From Reyranella sp. (GTDB lineage: Bacteria > Pseudomonadota > Alphaproteobacteria > Reyranellales > Reyranellaceae): 64,000 nucleotides of DNA. The position numbers and the translations under genes were made by a program. The stretch is from contig JAIEOV010000022.1 of the NCBI GenBank assembly GCA_019750135.1, forward strand, positions 248,001 through 312,000, written 5' to 3'. This document shows positions 49,262 to 59,010 of this stretch, one piece after another. Below the pieces are notes generated by a model that ran no database searches, had not been told where the DNA came from, and saw only the letters and a list, made by a program, of their open reading frames with translations. Positions within the stretch are counted from its first letter, which is position 1. The number at the start of each line of letters is the position of its first letter.

Positions 49262-50860
49262 ATGAGCGAGATTTCCAGGCGTCTGCTGCTGGCGGGGGCC
49301 GCCGCCGCGCCATTCGCCGGCTGGGTGCGCATCGCCGACGCCGCCGCGCCGAAGGACACCGCCGTCTTCGCCAAGCAGATCGATGACATCATCACCCTCG
49401 ATCCGGGCGAGTGCTACGAGCTGTCCGGCATCGAGATGTGCACGAACATCTACGATCGCCTGCTGCGCTACGAGGCCGAAGACCTGAACAAGCTGGTCGG
49501 CGGCGTCGCCGAGTCCTGGACGGTCTCGCCGGACGGCAAGACCTTCACCTTCAAGATCCGCCCCAACCTCAAATTCCAGTCGGGCGCGCCGGTCACCGCC
49601 GAGGACGTCGAGTTCTCGCTGCAGCGTGTCGTGCTGATGGACAAGACGTCGGCCTTCCTGCTGACACAGCTCGGCTGGTCGAAAGCCACCGTCAAGGACC
49701 TCGTGAAGGGCAGCGGCGACACGCTCACCTTCAAGATCACCGAGGATTTCGCACCCTCCCTGGTGCTCAATCTGATGACCTCCATCGTCGCCTCGGTGGT
49801 CGAGAAGAAGGTGGCGCTCGCGAACGAGACGAACGGCGACCTCGGCAATGGCTGGCTGAAGACCCATTCGGCCTCCTCCGGCGCCTACAAGCTGCTCGCC
49901 TGGAAGGCCAACGAAAGCGTCAGCCTCGAAGCCTATCCCGGCTTCCGCCTGGGCGCCCCGCCGCTGAAGCGCGTGGTCGTCCGCCATGTGCCGGAACCGG
50001 CCTCGCAGCGCCTGCTGCTGGAGAAGGCGGACGCCGACTTCGCTCGCGACCTGACGCCGGACCAGATCAAGCCGCTGGCCAGCAACCCGGACATCAAGGT
50101 CGAGTCGTTCAAGGCCGCGAATACTTTCTACATGGGCCTGAACCTGGGTTACGAGCCGCTGGCCAACCCGAAGGTGCGCCAGGCGATGAAGATGCTGGTG
50201 GACTACGACGGCATGGTGAAGAGCTTCCTGGCCGGCCGCTTCTTCGTCCAGCAGAGCTTCCTGCCGATCGGATTCTTCGGCGCCATCGAATACGTGCCCT
50301 TCAAGCTGGACGTGGCGAAGGCCAAGGCGCTGCTGGCCGAGGCCGGCTACAAGGACGGCTTCGCGGTGAAGATGGCGGCGCCCAACGTCTCGCCGTGGAC
50401 CGAGATCTCGCAATCGGTGCAGCAGACCATGGGCCAGGGCGGCATCAAGGTGTCGATCGAGCCGATGGAGCTGAAGGCGGTGATCAGCCAGTACCGCGGG
50501 CGAGGGCATCAGATCGCCATGCTGTCGTGGGGACCGGACTATTTCGATCCGCACACCAACGCCGACACCTTCGCGCACAACGACGACAATTCCGACACGC
50601 CGAAGAGCAAGCCGCTGGCCTGGCGCAACAAGTGGTTCATTCCCGACATCACCAAGGAGATGCTGGCCGCGGCGAAGGAGCTGGATGCCAAGAAGCGCGC
50701 CGAGCAGTACGTGGCGCTGCAGAAGAAGGTGACCGACGAAGGCCCGTTCATCCTCATGTTCCAGAACAACAACCAGATCGCGCGCCGCACGACGGCGACC
50801 GGGTTCAACCCCGGCATCACCGAGGATCTGAACTTCTATCGCACCATCAAGAAGTCCTGA
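49262..50860 (+). CDS. Peptide-type ABC transporter A, substrate-binding protein (family 5)
   Basis: A 532-residue family 5 extracellular solute-binding protein (dipeptide/oligopeptide/nickel class). The N-terminus MSEISRRLLLAGAAAAPFAG has an Arg pair before a hydrophobic stretch and looks like a Tat-type or Sec signal. The mature region contains LVGGVAESWTVSPDGKTFTF and YEPLANPKVRQAMKMLVDYD, family hallmarks. ATG 49262. It heads an operon with two permeases and two ATPases. Ligand may be a peptide, opine or similar; sequence alone does not tell. Confidence 0.9.
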   Translation: MSEISRRLLLAGAAAAPFAGWVRIADAAAPKDTAVFAKQIDDIITLDPGECYELSGIEMCTNIYDRLLRYEAEDLNKLVGGVAESWTVSPDGKTFTFKIRPNLKFQSGAPVTAEDVEFSLQRVVLMDKTSAFLLTQLGWSKATVKDLVKGSGDTLTFKITEDFAPSLVLNLMTSIVASVVEKKVALANETNGDLGNGWLKTHSASSGAYKLLAWKANESVSLEAYPGFRLGAPPLKRVVVRHVPEPASQRLLLEKADADFARDLTPDQIKPLASNPDIKVESFKAANTFYMGLNLGYEPLANPKVRQAMKMLVDYDGMVKSFLAGRFFVQQSFLPIGFFGAIEYVPFKLDVAKAKALLAEAGYKDGFAVKMAAPNVSPWTEISQSVQQTMGQGGIKVSIEPMELKAVISQYRGRGHQIAMLSWGPDYFDPHTNADTFAHNDDNSDTPKSKPLAWRNKWFIPDITKEMLAAAKELDAKKRAEQYVALQKKVTDEGPFILMFQNNNQIARRTTATGFNPGITEDLNFYRTIKKS

Positions 50861-50864
50861 GACT

Positions 50865-51938
50865 TTGACCTCCCCGACCGCACAGGGAGCGGCGTCCGCC
50901 GCTCCCGCCTGGGGTCTGGCCAGGAGCGTGGCCAACCGGACGGCGCGTAGCCTGCTTTCCGTTGCGCTCACTTTCCTCGGGCTCACCTGCGTGACCTTCT
51001 TCATCGGCCGGGTGATCCCGATCGATCCGGTGCTGGCGATCGTCGGCGACAAGGCCTCCGCCGAGACCTATGCGCGAGTGCGGGCTGAGATCGGGCTCGA
51101 CCTGCCGCTGCCCGTCCAGTACTGGCGCTATCTGACGAAGGTGCTGCACGGCGATTTCGGCAACTCCGTCATCACCTCGCGCCCCGTGCTGCACGACCTG
51201 CTGCAGGTGTTCCCCGCGACCTTGGAGCTGGCGCTGCTGGCCTTGCTGATCGGCGTCGTGGTCGGCGTGCCGATGGGCGTGCTGGCGGCGACCCATCGCG
51301 GTCGCTGGCAGGACCAGGTGATCCGCTTTCTCTCCCTGCTCGGCTATTCCATGCCGGTGTTCTGGCTGGGATTGATCGGCCTGCTGCTGTTCTACGCCAA
51401 GCTCGGCTGGGTCGAGGGACCGGGCCGGCTGGACGTGGCGTTCGACGACGTCGTCGCGCCGATCACCGGCATGGTCACCATCGACAGCCTGCTGGCCGGC
51501 GAATACGAGGTGTTCTGGAACGCGTTCTGGCACCTGCTGCTGCCGGCATCGATCCTTGGTTACCTCTCCCTCGCCTACGTGGCGCGGATGACGCGCAGCT
51601 TCATGCTGACGCAGCTCAAGCAGGAATATGTGCTGGCAACTCTCGCCAAGGGCCTCTCGCCCTGGCGCGTCGTCTGGGTCCATGCGCTGGGCAATGTCTG
51701 GGTGCAGCTGGTCACCGTCATCGCGCTCACCTTCGGCAGCCTGCTGGAGGGAGCGGTCCTGACCGAGACCGTGTTCGCTTGGCCGGGTCTCGGCCTCTAC
51801 ATGAAGAATTCGCTGTTCAACGCCGATCTCAACGCCGTGCTGGGCGCTACGATGCTTGTGGGCGTGGTCTATATCGGGCTGAACATGCTCTCCGACCTGA
51901 TCTACCCGCTGGTCGATCCGCGCGCGCGGGATCAGTGA
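50865..51938 (+). CDS. Peptide-type ABC transporter A, permease 1 (DppB-like)
   Basis: A 357-residue permease with six predicted membrane segments. DppB-type features: FFIGRVIPIDPVLAIVGDKA, LPVQYWRYLTKVLHGDFGNS, the EAA-like loop YVLATLAKGLSPWRVVWVHA, and VFAWPGLGLYMKNSLFNADL near the end. The N-terminal about 30 residues are an Ala/Ser-rich extension; start codon is TTG 50865, 4 bp after the receptor stop. The following permease starts at its last base (TGATG). Confidence 0.88.
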   Translation: MTSPTAQGAASAAPAWGLARSVANRTARSLLSVALTFLGLTCVTFFIGRVIPIDPVLAIVGDKASAETYARVRAEIGLDLPLPVQYWRYLTKVLHGDFGNSVITSRPVLHDLLQVFPATLELALLALLIGVVVGVPMGVLAATHRGRWQDQVIRFLSLLGYSMPVFWLGLIGLLLFYAKLGWVEGPGRLDVAFDDVVAPITGMVTIDSLLAGEYEVFWNAFWHLLLPASILGYLSLAYVARMTRSFMLTQLKQEYVLATLAKGLSPWRVVWVHALGNVWVQLVTVIALTFGSLLEGAVLTETVFAWPGLGLYMKNSLFNADLNAVLGATMLVGVVYIGLNMLSDLIYPLVDPRARDQ

Positions 51939-52851
51939 TGGCCACCGCGCCCGTCCCTGGCACAGCGCGGGCTTGGCTGCTGAGCCCGGCCCCCGCCAGC
52001 CGCCGCCAGGCCCGCCTGGGCCGCTGGTACCGTGCTTGGCTCAGTTTCCGCCGCAACCCGCTGGCGATGAGTGGGCTCGCGATCGTGCTGCTGCTGGTGC
52101 TGATGGCGGTCTTCGCCCCGCTGATCGCCGACCGGCAGGCCGCCATCCTGCAGGTGCTGGACGACCGGCTGCAGCCCGCGAGCTGGCAGCATCCGTTCGG
52201 CACCGACGAGCTGGGGCGGGACATCTTCGCCCGCGTGGTGTTCGGCTCACGCATCACGCTCACGATCGTCATCATGGTGAGCGTGATCGTGGTGCCCGTG
52301 GGCCTCGCCATCGGTCTGCCCGCCGGTTACTTCGGCGGCGCGGTGGATTCGGTGCTGATGCGCATCACCGACATCTTCCTGGCGTTTCCGCGCCTGGTGC
52401 TGGCGCTCGCCTTCGCCGCGGCCCTGGGCCCGGGGATCGAGAATGCCGTCATCGCCATCGCGCTCACCGCCTGGCCGCCCTACGCGCGCCTCGCCCGCGC
52501 CGAAGTCTTGACCCGCCGGCGCGCCGAATTCATCCAGGCGGCGGAGCTGCAAGGCGCCTCCCATCTTCGCATTATCGCCACCCAGATCGTGCCGCTCTGC
52601 CTGCCCAGCGTGATCATCCGCCTGACCTTGGACATGGCCGGCATCATCCTCACCGCCGCGGGCCTGGGCTTCCTCGGCCTCGGCGCACAGCCGCCGGCGC
52701 CGGAATGGGGAGCGATGGTCTCCTCCGGACGGCAGGTGCTGCTCGACCAGTGGTGGGTGGCGACCATTCCGGGGCGGCCATCTTCATCGTCAGCCTGGGC
52801 TTCAACCTGCTGGGCGACGGGCTGCGTGACGTGGCCGACGCGCGTTCATGA
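51938..52851 (+). pseudogene. Peptide-type ABC transporter A, permease 2 (DppC-like), frameshifted
   Basis: DppC-type permease: YRAWLSFRRNPLAMSGLAIV, then HPFGTDELGRDIFARVVFGS, and the EAA-like loop FIQAAELQGASHLRIIATQI. The frame is intact from ATG 51938 to about codon 278, where the run GGGG at 52771-52774 appears one base short: the continued frame gives a Ser/Thr/Trp-rich nonsense tail ending at 52867, while the +1-shifted frame restores GAAIFIVSLGFNLLGDGLRD and stops at 52851. About 26 residues, including the last membrane segment, are therefore out of frame. Either a real mutation or a homopolymer sequencing error. Confidence 0.82.
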
Positions 52852-52863
52852 GGGTCTAGGGTC

Positions 52864-53709
52864 ATGACGGACACGCTGCTCGCCGTGCGCAACCTGCGCG
52901 TCACCTATCCCGGCGACGACGGCGACGTCCGCGCCGTGCGCAATGTCAGCTTCACCTTGGGCCGCGAGCGCCTGGGCATCGTCGGCGAAAGCGGCTCCGG
53001 CAAGTCCACGACCGGGCGTGCCATCATGGGCCTCGTCGGCGCTCCCGGCCGCGTCGAGGCAGAGGAATTGCGCCTGGGCGACACCGACTTGGCGCACCTT
53101 TCCGAGCGCGGCTTTCGCAAGCTGCGCGGCCAGCGCATCGCCATGGTCCTGCAGGACCCGAAGTACTCGCTCGACCCGGTGATGTCGGTCGGCCAGCAGA
53201 TCGCCGAGACGCACCGCTCCCACCTGCGCAGCACGGCCAGCGAGGCCAGGCGCGCCGCGCTCGAGATGCTGCAGGCCGTGCATATCCGCGATCCCGAGCG
53301 CGTCTACACCATGTATCCGCACCAGGTCTCCGGCGGCATGGGACAGCGGGTGATGATCGCCATGATGCTGATCGCGGGCCCCGATATCCTGATTGCCGAC
53401 GAACCGACATCGGCGCTGGACGTCACCGTGCAGACCCAGGTGCTGGCCATCATGGACGACCTGGTGCAGAGCCGCGGCATGGGGTTGATCCTGATCAGCC
53501 ACAACCTCCACCTGGTTTCCTCGTTCTGCGACCGTGTCCTGGTGATGTATGGCGGCCAGGTGGTGGAGACCTGCGCAGCCGGCGAGCTGCCCCAGGCGAA
53601 ACATCCCTACACGCGCGGTCTCCTCGCGGCGTTGCCCCAACTCGGCAATCGCCGTGCCGAGCTGCCGCAATTGCAGCGCGATCCCGCCTGGATGGCCGAT
53701 CTCGCATGA
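52864..53709 (+). CDS. Peptide-type ABC transporter A, ATP-binding protein 1 (DppD-like)
   Basis: A 281-residue ATPase with Walker A GESGSGKST (41-49), Q-loop MVLQDPKYSLDPVMSVGQQI, signature VSGGMGQRVMIAMMLIAGP, Walker B ILIADEPTSALDVTVQ and H-loop LISHNLHLV. The usual C-terminal Cys-rich oligopeptide-transporter extension is short or absent. ATG 52864 is 12 bp after the true end of the upstream permease frame. Its stop overlaps the partner ATPase by 4 bp. Confidence 0.9.
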   Translation: MTDTLLAVRNLRVTYPGDDGDVRAVRNVSFTLGRERLGIVGESGSGKSTTGRAIMGLVGAPGRVEAEELRLGDTDLAHLSERGFRKLRGQRIAMVLQDPKYSLDPVMSVGQQIAETHRSHLRSTASEARRAALEMLQAVHIRDPERVYTMYPHQVSGGMGQRVMIAMMLIAGPDILIADEPTSALDVTVQTQVLAIMDDLVQSRGMGLILISHNLHLVSSFCDRVLVMYGGQVVETCAAGELPQAKHPYTRGLLAALPQLGNRRAELPQLQRDPAWMADLA

Positions 53710-54491
53710 TCACGCTCGACGGCGTCACCATCGTCTACGGCAGCGGCGCGCGCGCCCTGACGGCCGTGCGGGATCTCACGCTGACCGTCGCCGAAGGCGA
53801 GGCCGTCGGCCTGGTCGGCGAATCCGGCTCGGGAAAGTCCACGGTGTTGCGCGCCATCGCCGGGCTGATTCCGTATGCGGCCGGAGAGATCACGCTCTGC
53901 GGCGCGCGGGCCGGCCGGCGCCGCACCACGGCGCAGCGCAAGATGGCGCAGATGGTCTTCCAGGACCCGTACGGCTCGCTGCATCCGAACCAGACGGTGG
54001 ACCAGATCCTCGCCATGCCGATCGCCATCCATCGGCTGGACGACGGCGAAGCGCGCATCGCCCGGGTGCTTGGCGAAGTCGGCCTCGGCCGTGAGCACCG
54101 CTACCGCTACCCGCACCAGCTTTCCGGCGGCCAGCGCCAGCGCGTCGCCATTGCCCGGGCCTTGATCCTGGAACCCCGGGTCCTGCTGCTGGACGAACCG
54201 ACCAGCGCCCTGGACGTATCGGTGCAGGCGGAAATCCTCAACCTGCTCTCCCGCCTGCGCCGCGATCACGGACTGACCATGCTGATGGTCAGCCACGACC
54301 TCGCGGTCATCGCCCATCTCTGCGAACGCATCGGCGTGATGAGCCATGGCCAGCTGCTGGAGGTCACCACCGCGACGGCCATGGCGAACAACCAGGTGAC
54401 GCACGACTATACGCGCCAGCTCCTGCGCTCCAACGCCGGCTTCGACCGCAGTAGCATCTCCAGCGGCGAGCTGGACGTGGCGGCGGGCTAA
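53706..54491 (+). CDS. Peptide-type ABC transporter A, ATP-binding protein 2 (DppF-like)
   Basis: A 261-residue ATPase with Walker A GESGSGKST (38-46), Q-loop VFQDPYGSLHPNQTVDQIL, signature LSGGQRQRVAIARALILEP, Walker B LLLDEPTSALDVSVQAE and H-loop MVSHDLAVI. It lacks the C-terminal Cys-cluster of long DppF proteins and is shorter than the counterpart of transporter B. Overlaps the preceding ATPase (ATGA) and ends 4 bp into the convergent GST gene, so the two stop codons overlap. Forms the ATPase dimer with the upstream gene product. Confidence 0.9.
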   Translation: MITLDGVTIVYGSGARALTAVRDLTLTVAEGEAVGLVGESGSGKSTVLRAIAGLIPYAAGEITLCGARAGRRRTTAQRKMAQMVFQDPYGSLHPNQTVDQILAMPIAIHRLDDGEARIARVLGEVGLGREHRYRYPHQLSGGQRQRVAIARALILEPRVLLLDEPTSALDVSVQAEILNLLSRLRRDHGLTMLMVSHDLAVIAHLCERIGVMSHGQLLEVTTATAMANNQVTHDYTRQLLRSNAGFDRSSISSGELDVAAG

Positions 54492-55072
54492 CGCGGCAGC
54501 GAGTAGCCGATCTTCTCTTCGATCTCGATGGTCTTCTTGACCGTGGGCCGCGCCATCATGCGCTGGTAGTGCGCCTCGACGTTGGCGTAGCCGCCCGACT
54601 GGGGCTCCAGCGCGTCGCGGATGCGCCAGTAGAGGCGGAACAGATGGATGTCGGCGATCGAATAGCGGCCGCCGACTGCCCACTCATTCGCGCCCAGCCG
54701 CTTGTCGGCGATCTGCCAGACCTCGCGTGCCCGTTCCATGCCGGCCGTGCGCGCCGGATGGATGCCCGAGGCGATGAAGGACATCCACGAAACGACCTGG
54801 GCTTCGGCCTCCGGATCGTTCACCGGCAGCAGGTTGGCCTTGGGCCAGGTCCGCGCCAGGTAGAACAGGCAGCCCGCGACCTCGGTCAGGACGCGGCCGT
54901 CGACCAGCAGCGTCGGCACCTTGCCGTTGGGATTGATCGCCCGGAACTCCGGCTTCTGCATGTCCTTGGTCGCAAAAGACATCGGGCGCGCCTCGAAAGG
55001 CGCGCCCGTCTCGTGCAGAGCGATGTGCACGGCCATCGAGCTCGAACCGGGGGCGAAGTAGAAGGTCAGCAT
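54488..55072 (-). CDS. Glutathione S-transferase family protein
   Basis: A 194-residue GST with the thioredoxin-like N-domain: FYFAPGSSSMAVHIALHETG supplies the Ser-Ser-Met active-site region, NPNGKVPTLLVDGRVLTEVA has the cis-Pro loop, and the C-domain is all-helical with WAVGGRYSIADIHLFRLYW. Beta/Nu-class-like by eye. It overlaps the 3' end of the DppF-like gene on the other strand, and lies 24 bp downstream of the receptor gene of transporter B. Probably a detoxification enzyme; substrate unknown. Confidence 0.88.
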   Translation of the reverse strand: MLTFYFAPGSSSMAVHIALHETGAPFEARPMSFATKDMQKPEFRAINPNGKVPTLLVDGRVLTEVAGCLFYLARTWPKANLLPVNDPEAEAQVVSWMSFIASGIHPARTAGMERAREVWQIADKRLGANEWAVGGRYSIADIHLFRLYWRIRDALEPQSGGYANVEAHYQRMMARPTVKKTIEIEEKIGYSLPR

Positions 55073-55096
55073 CCCCCGGTGATGGCGTCCAGCCGG

Positions 55097-56785
55097 CTAC
55101 TTGTCCAGCCAGAACGTATCGAAGCGCACCACGTCGTAGATGCCGAAGTACTCCTTCGGATTGTGGCCCTTCACGTAGTTGTACCAGGCATCGTTGATCT
55201 TCTCCCAGGACACCGGGAGCAGTGGCGGATCTTCCTCCATGATCATCTCGGCCTGGCGGATGTACTCGAGCCGCTTCTTGGGATCGACCTCGGTGTCGAT
55301 CTGCGGCAGCAGCGCCGCGAACTTGGGATTGTCCCATTGCGAGTAGTTCTGCGGCCCGCCCTTCTTGTACCAGGCGTTGAAGTAGTCGCTGGGGTCGAGC
55401 AGGGTCGACACGATGGCGCCGATCGCCAGGTCGAACTTGCCGGTGTTCACGTCGTCGAACCACACGGATTCGACGGCAGTGCGGATGTTGGACTGCACGT
55501 TCAGGTTCTGCTGCAGCATGGCCTGGATGGCCTGCGCCCACACCTTGAACGAGGCGACTTCGCGCACCAGGAAGTCGAGGCCCTGGATGCCCTTCTCGTA
55601 GCCCGCCGCCTTCATCAGGGCCTGGGCCTCCTTGACCGAGGCGCTCTGGTCGGCCTGGTAGCCCAGCCGCTTGTTGAGCTCGGCGATGGGCGTGGCGACG
55701 GCCGAGAACGGATAGATGAAGCCGCCGACCATCATCGGCGCGATGTCCTTCACGACGTCGACCAGCACGGGCTTGTCGAGCGCGAGGTGGAAGGCGCGGC
55801 GCACCCGCGGATCGTCCATCGGCTTCTTCTTGTTGTTCATCCAGGTGGCCTGGATGACCGACTGGTAGAAGTTGAGGCTGCTCATGCCCTGGGTCGCCTG
55901 CGCCTTGCGCGCGGTCACCGGATCGAGGATGCGCGCATAGTCGACGCGGCCCGACAAGACGGCGGAGCCGAGCTCGGGCGAGAACGGCAGGGCGTGATAG
56001 AACTCGATGCCGTCGAGGTAGGGCAGGCCCTTGTTCCAGTAGTTCGGGTTCTTCTCCATCACCCAGACTTCGTTCTCGACGCGGCGCTTGCTCTTGAACG
56101 GGCCGGTGCCGGGAATGTCGACGACGCGACGCAGGTTGTACTGGTTGTCCTCCAGCGTCTTCTTGCGGACGATGCCGTTCCAGCCGCTGGCGATGGCGCC
56201 CATGATGAAGTCGGCAGGACGCGGTGAGGAGAGCTTGAACACCACGGTCTTCTTGTCGGGCGCGGAGATCTCCTCGACCGCGGTGAACAGCGTGCTGCGC
56301 GGGATGCTGATGCCCTGTGGCGGTTTGGCGATACGGTCGAAGGTCGCCTTGACGTCCTCCGAGGTGAGCTCGGCGCCGTCATGGAACTGCACGCCCTGGC
56401 GCAGATGGAACGTATAGGTCTTGCCGTCCTTGGAGATCTCCCAGCTGTGCGCCAGGTCGGGGATGATGGTCTTGCCCGAATCGCGCGGATCGCGCCGCAC
56501 CAGGTTGTCGAACATGCAGCCCTGGCTGCCCAGGCTGTTGATGGTGCCCGACTGGTGGAAGTCGAAGTGCGGCGGGCGCATGGTGATGCCGTACTTCAAC
56601 ACGCCGCCCGACTTCGGATTGGGCTCGGGCGCCGCCAACTGGAACTTCGAGCCGTCGAACTCGAGCGGCACGCCCTGCGCCAAGGCAGGCCACGGCGTGC
56701 CATAGAGCGCGACCGCGGCTGCGGTGCCGCCCATGACGAACTCGCGACGGTTTACGCCCTTACGCTTGGACTTTGACTCACTCAT
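55097..56785 (-). CDS. Peptide-type ABC transporter B, substrate-binding protein (family 5)
   Basis: A 562-residue family 5 solute-binding protein with a Tat-type leader: NRREFVMGGTAAAVALYG and likely cleavage after residue 36 (ALA-Q). The mature part has KSGGVLKYGITMRPPHFDFH, SWEISKDGKTYTFHLRQGVQ with FHDGAELTSEDVKATFDR, typical of dipeptide/opine receptors. ATG 56785 with GGGAGG upstream. It is transcribed away from the ATPase genes of the same system across a palindrome-rich region. No homology obvious in ligand-contacting parts to receptor A. Confidence 0.9.
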   Translation of the reverse strand: MSESKSKRKGVNRREFVMGGTAAAVALYGTPWPALAQGVPLEFDGSKFQLAAPEPNPKSGGVLKYGITMRPPHFDFHQSGTINSLGSQGCMFDNLVRRDPRDSGKTIIPDLAHSWEISKDGKTYTFHLRQGVQFHDGAELTSEDVKATFDRIAKPPQGISIPRSTLFTAVEEISAPDKKTVVFKLSSPRPADFIMGAIASGWNGIVRKKTLEDNQYNLRRVVDIPGTGPFKSKRRVENEVWVMEKNPNYWNKGLPYLDGIEFYHALPFSPELGSAVLSGRVDYARILDPVTARKAQATQGMSSLNFYQSVIQATWMNNKKKPMDDPRVRRAFHLALDKPVLVDVVKDIAPMMVGGFIYPFSAVATPIAELNKRLGYQADQSASVKEAQALMKAAGYEKGIQGLDFLVREVASFKVWAQAIQAMLQQNLNVQSNIRTAVESVWFDDVNTGKFDLAIGAIVSTLLDPSDYFNAWYKKGGPQNYSQWDNPKFAALLPQIDTEVDPKKRLEYIRQAEMIMEEDPPLLPVSWEKINDAWYNYVKGHNPKEYFGIYDVVRFDTFWLDK

Positions 56786-56910
56786 TTTGTTTCCTCCCAT
56801 AAGCCCATTGGCCATTTGGCCTTTTGCAGACTGAGCACGATGTGCTCAGATGGCTTTGTCCATTCCCCGTATGGACCAAGGCTAACACGATAAAATTCAG
56901 GGAGTCTCGC
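56786..56910. promoter_or_regulatory. Palindrome-rich divergent promoter region of transporter B
   Basis: Three perfect dyads occur in 125 bp between the divergent receptor and ATPase genes: GGCCA-TT-TGGCC (56810-56821), CTGAGCAC-GAT-GTGCTCAG (56831-56849) and GTCCAT-N7-ATGGAC (56858-56876). TAAAAT at 56891-56896 is a possible plus-strand -10. The middle dyad is the most regular and is the best operator candidate. No regulator gene is adjacent. Confidence 0.5.
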
Positions 56911-57993
56911 GTGAATCCTCGCCAGCCGGCGCCGCGGGTTATGGGCGGCACCGCTCCAGAGTCGCCCGTAGAGTCCGGGCAAACGGTCCTGCAGATGGAG
57001 GACCTCCAGACGCATTTCTTCACTCCGGTGGGTGTAGTTCGCGCCGTCGACGGCGTCTCCTATGCCTTGAAAAGCGGTGAAACACTGGGGGTTGTCGGCG
57101 AATCAGGCTGCGGCAAGAGCGTGTCGGCGCTGTCGATCCTGCGCCTGGTCGCCAACCCGCCGGGCCGCATCGTCGGCGGGCAGATCCGCTTCGAGGGCCG
57201 CAACCTGCTGGAGTTCAGCGAGCCCGAGATGGAGCGCATCCGCGGCAACGACATCTCAATGATCTTCCAGGAGCCGATGACCTCGCTCAACCCGCTCTAC
57301 ACGTGCGGCAAGCAGATCGCCGAGGCTGTCGCACTGCACCAGGGCCTGAGCAAACGCGACTCCTGGGACCGCGCGGTCGAGATGCTGCGCAGCGTGTCCA
57401 TCCCCGAGCCCGAGCGGCGGGCCCATGCTTATCCGCACCAGCTTTCGGGCGGCATGCGCCAGCGCGTCATGATCGCCATGGCGCTCAGCTGCAATCCCAA
57501 GGTGCTGATCGCCGACGAGCCGACCACCGCGCTCGACGTCACCATCCAGGCGCAGATCCTCGACCTGATGCGCGCGCTGCAGGACAAGTACGGCACCGCC
57601 ATCATCCTGATCACCCACGACATGGGCGTGGTCGCGGAGAACGCCGATCGCGTGGTGGTGATGTATGCCGGCCGCAAGGTCGAGGAAGCGCCCGCCGCCG
57701 AGCTGTTCGACAATCCGGGCCATCCCTACACCAAGGGCCTGCTGGGCTCGATTCCCCACCTCGACGCCGCGGCGCGCAACGAGGCCAAGCGGCCGCGCCT
57801 GAACGAGATCAAGGGCATGGTGCCGTCGCTGTTCAACCTGCCGCAGGGCTGCAGCTTCGCGCCGCGCTGCGGGCTGGCGAGCGACCACTGCCGCAACCAC
57901 AAGCCCGAGCTGCAGGAGCAGAAGCCCGGCCATTGGATCGCCTGCTGGCATGCCGATCGCGTCCTCAACGGCGCTTCGGTAGGTGCCGCATGA
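56911..57993 (+). CDS. Peptide-type ABC transporter B, ATP-binding protein 1 (DppD-like)
   Basis: A 360-residue ATPase starting at GTG 56911 (AGGGAG 6 bases upstream); ATG 56941 is an alternative. Walker [10 protein letters not shown] is at 63-71, Q-loop [20 protein letters not shown], signature [19 protein letters not shown], Walker [19 protein letters not shown]. The C-terminal oligopeptide extension with [15 protein letters not shown], the Cys-rich region of long Dpp/Opp ATPases, is complete. Followed by the partner ATPase with a 4-bp overlap. Confidence 0.9.
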   Translation: MNPRQPAPRVMGGTAPESPVESGQTVLQMEDLQTHFFTPVGVVRAVDGVSYALKSGETLGVVGESGCGKSVSALSILRLVANPPGRIVGGQIRFEGRNLLEFSEPEMERIRGNDISMIFQEPMTSLNPLYTCGKQIAEAVALHQGLSKRDSWDRAVEMLRSVSIPEPERRAHAYPHQLSGGMRQRVMIAMALSCNPKVLIADEPTTALDVTIQAQILDLMRALQDKYGTAIILITHDMGVVAENADRVVVMYAGRKVEEAPAAELFDNPGHPYTKGLLGSIPHLDAAARNEAKRPRLNEIKGMVPSLFNLPQGCSFAPRCGLASDHCRNHKPELQEQKPGHWIACWHADRVLNGASVGAA

Positions 57994-58991
57994 CCGCGCT
58001 CCTCGAAGTCGACGGCCTGAAGAAGCACTTCCCGATCCACAAGGGCGTGTTCTCCAAGGTGTCGGGCCAGGTCTATGCCGTCGACGGCGTGTCGTTCTCG
58101 ATCGGCCGCGGTGAGACGCTGGGCCTGGTGGGCGAGAGCGGCTGCGGCAAGTCGACGGTCGGCCGCACGCTGCTGAAGCTGCTTGAGCCGACCGACGGCA
58201 CCATCAAGGTGGCAGGCGAGGACATCACGCGGCTCGATGCCGAGGGCATGCTGCCGTACCGGCGGCGCATGCAGATGATCTACCAGGATCCCTATGCCTC
58301 GCTGAACCCGCGCATGACGGCGGGCGAGATCGTGGGCGAGCCGCTCATCGTGCACAATGTCGGCACGCCGGCCGAGCGCCGCGAGCGCGTTGCCGCCCTG
58401 TTCGAGCGCGCCGGCCTCAGGCCCGAGGCGGCGAACGCCTACCCGCACGAATTCTCCGGCGGCCAGCGCCAGAGGATCGGCATCGCCCGCGCCCTGGCGC
58501 TCAATCCCGAGCTGATCGTCGGCGACGAGCCGGTATCGGCGCTCGACGTCTCGATCCAGGCGCAGATCATCAACCTGCTGATGGAGCTGCAGGACGAGTA
58601 CAAGCTCTCCTACCTGTTCGTCGCCCACGACCTCGCCGTGGTCGAGCACATCAGCCACCGCGTCGCGGTGATGTATCTCGGCCGCATCGTCGAGATGACC
58701 GACAAGCGCTCACTGTTCGAGATGCCGCTGCATCCCTATACCGAAGCGCTGCTCTCGGCTGTGCCCATCCCCAAGGCCAGCGCACGCGGCCGCAAGCGCG
58801 TGATCCTGACCGGCGACGTGCCGAGTCCGATCAACCCGCCGCCCGGCTGCCACTTCCACGCCCGTTGCCCCTACGCCATGCCGCGCTGCAAGACCGACGT
58901 CCCGACCTTGCGCGAAGTGACTCCAGGCCACTTCGCCTCGTGCCACCTGCACGACGGCGGCGTGAAGTTCCCGTTGGGTGCTGCGGCTTAA
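57990..58991 (+). CDS. Peptide-type ABC transporter B, ATP-binding protein 2 (DppF-like)
   Basis: A 333-residue ATPase with Walker [10 protein letters not shown] (48-56), Q-loop [20 protein letters not shown], signature [19 protein letters not shown], Walker [20 protein letters not shown]-loop [13 protein letters not shown], and a C-terminal Cys-rich extension ([15 protein letters not shown]). ATG 57990 overlaps the upstream ATPase (ATGA). The gene ends 19 bp before the convergent permease gene of the same transporter, so the system is encoded by genes facing each other. Confidence 0.9.
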   Translation: MTALLEVDGLKKHFPIHKGVFSKVSGQVYAVDGVSFSIGRGETLGLVGESGCGKSTVGRTLLKLLEPTDGTIKVAGEDITRLDAEGMLPYRRRMQMIYQDPYASLNPRMTAGEIVGEPLIVHNVGTPAERRERVAALFERAGLRPEAANAYPHEFSGGQRQRIGIARALALNPELIVGDEPVSALDVSIQAQIINLLMELQDEYKLSYLFVAHDLAVVEHISHRVAVMYLGRIVEMTDKRSLFEMPLHPYTEALLSAVPIPKASARGRKRVILTGDVPSPINPPPGCHFHARCPYAMPRCKTDVPTLREVTPGHFASCHLHDGGVKFPLGAAA

Positions 58992-59010
58992 TCAGGCGCG
59001 GTCCGGAAGA

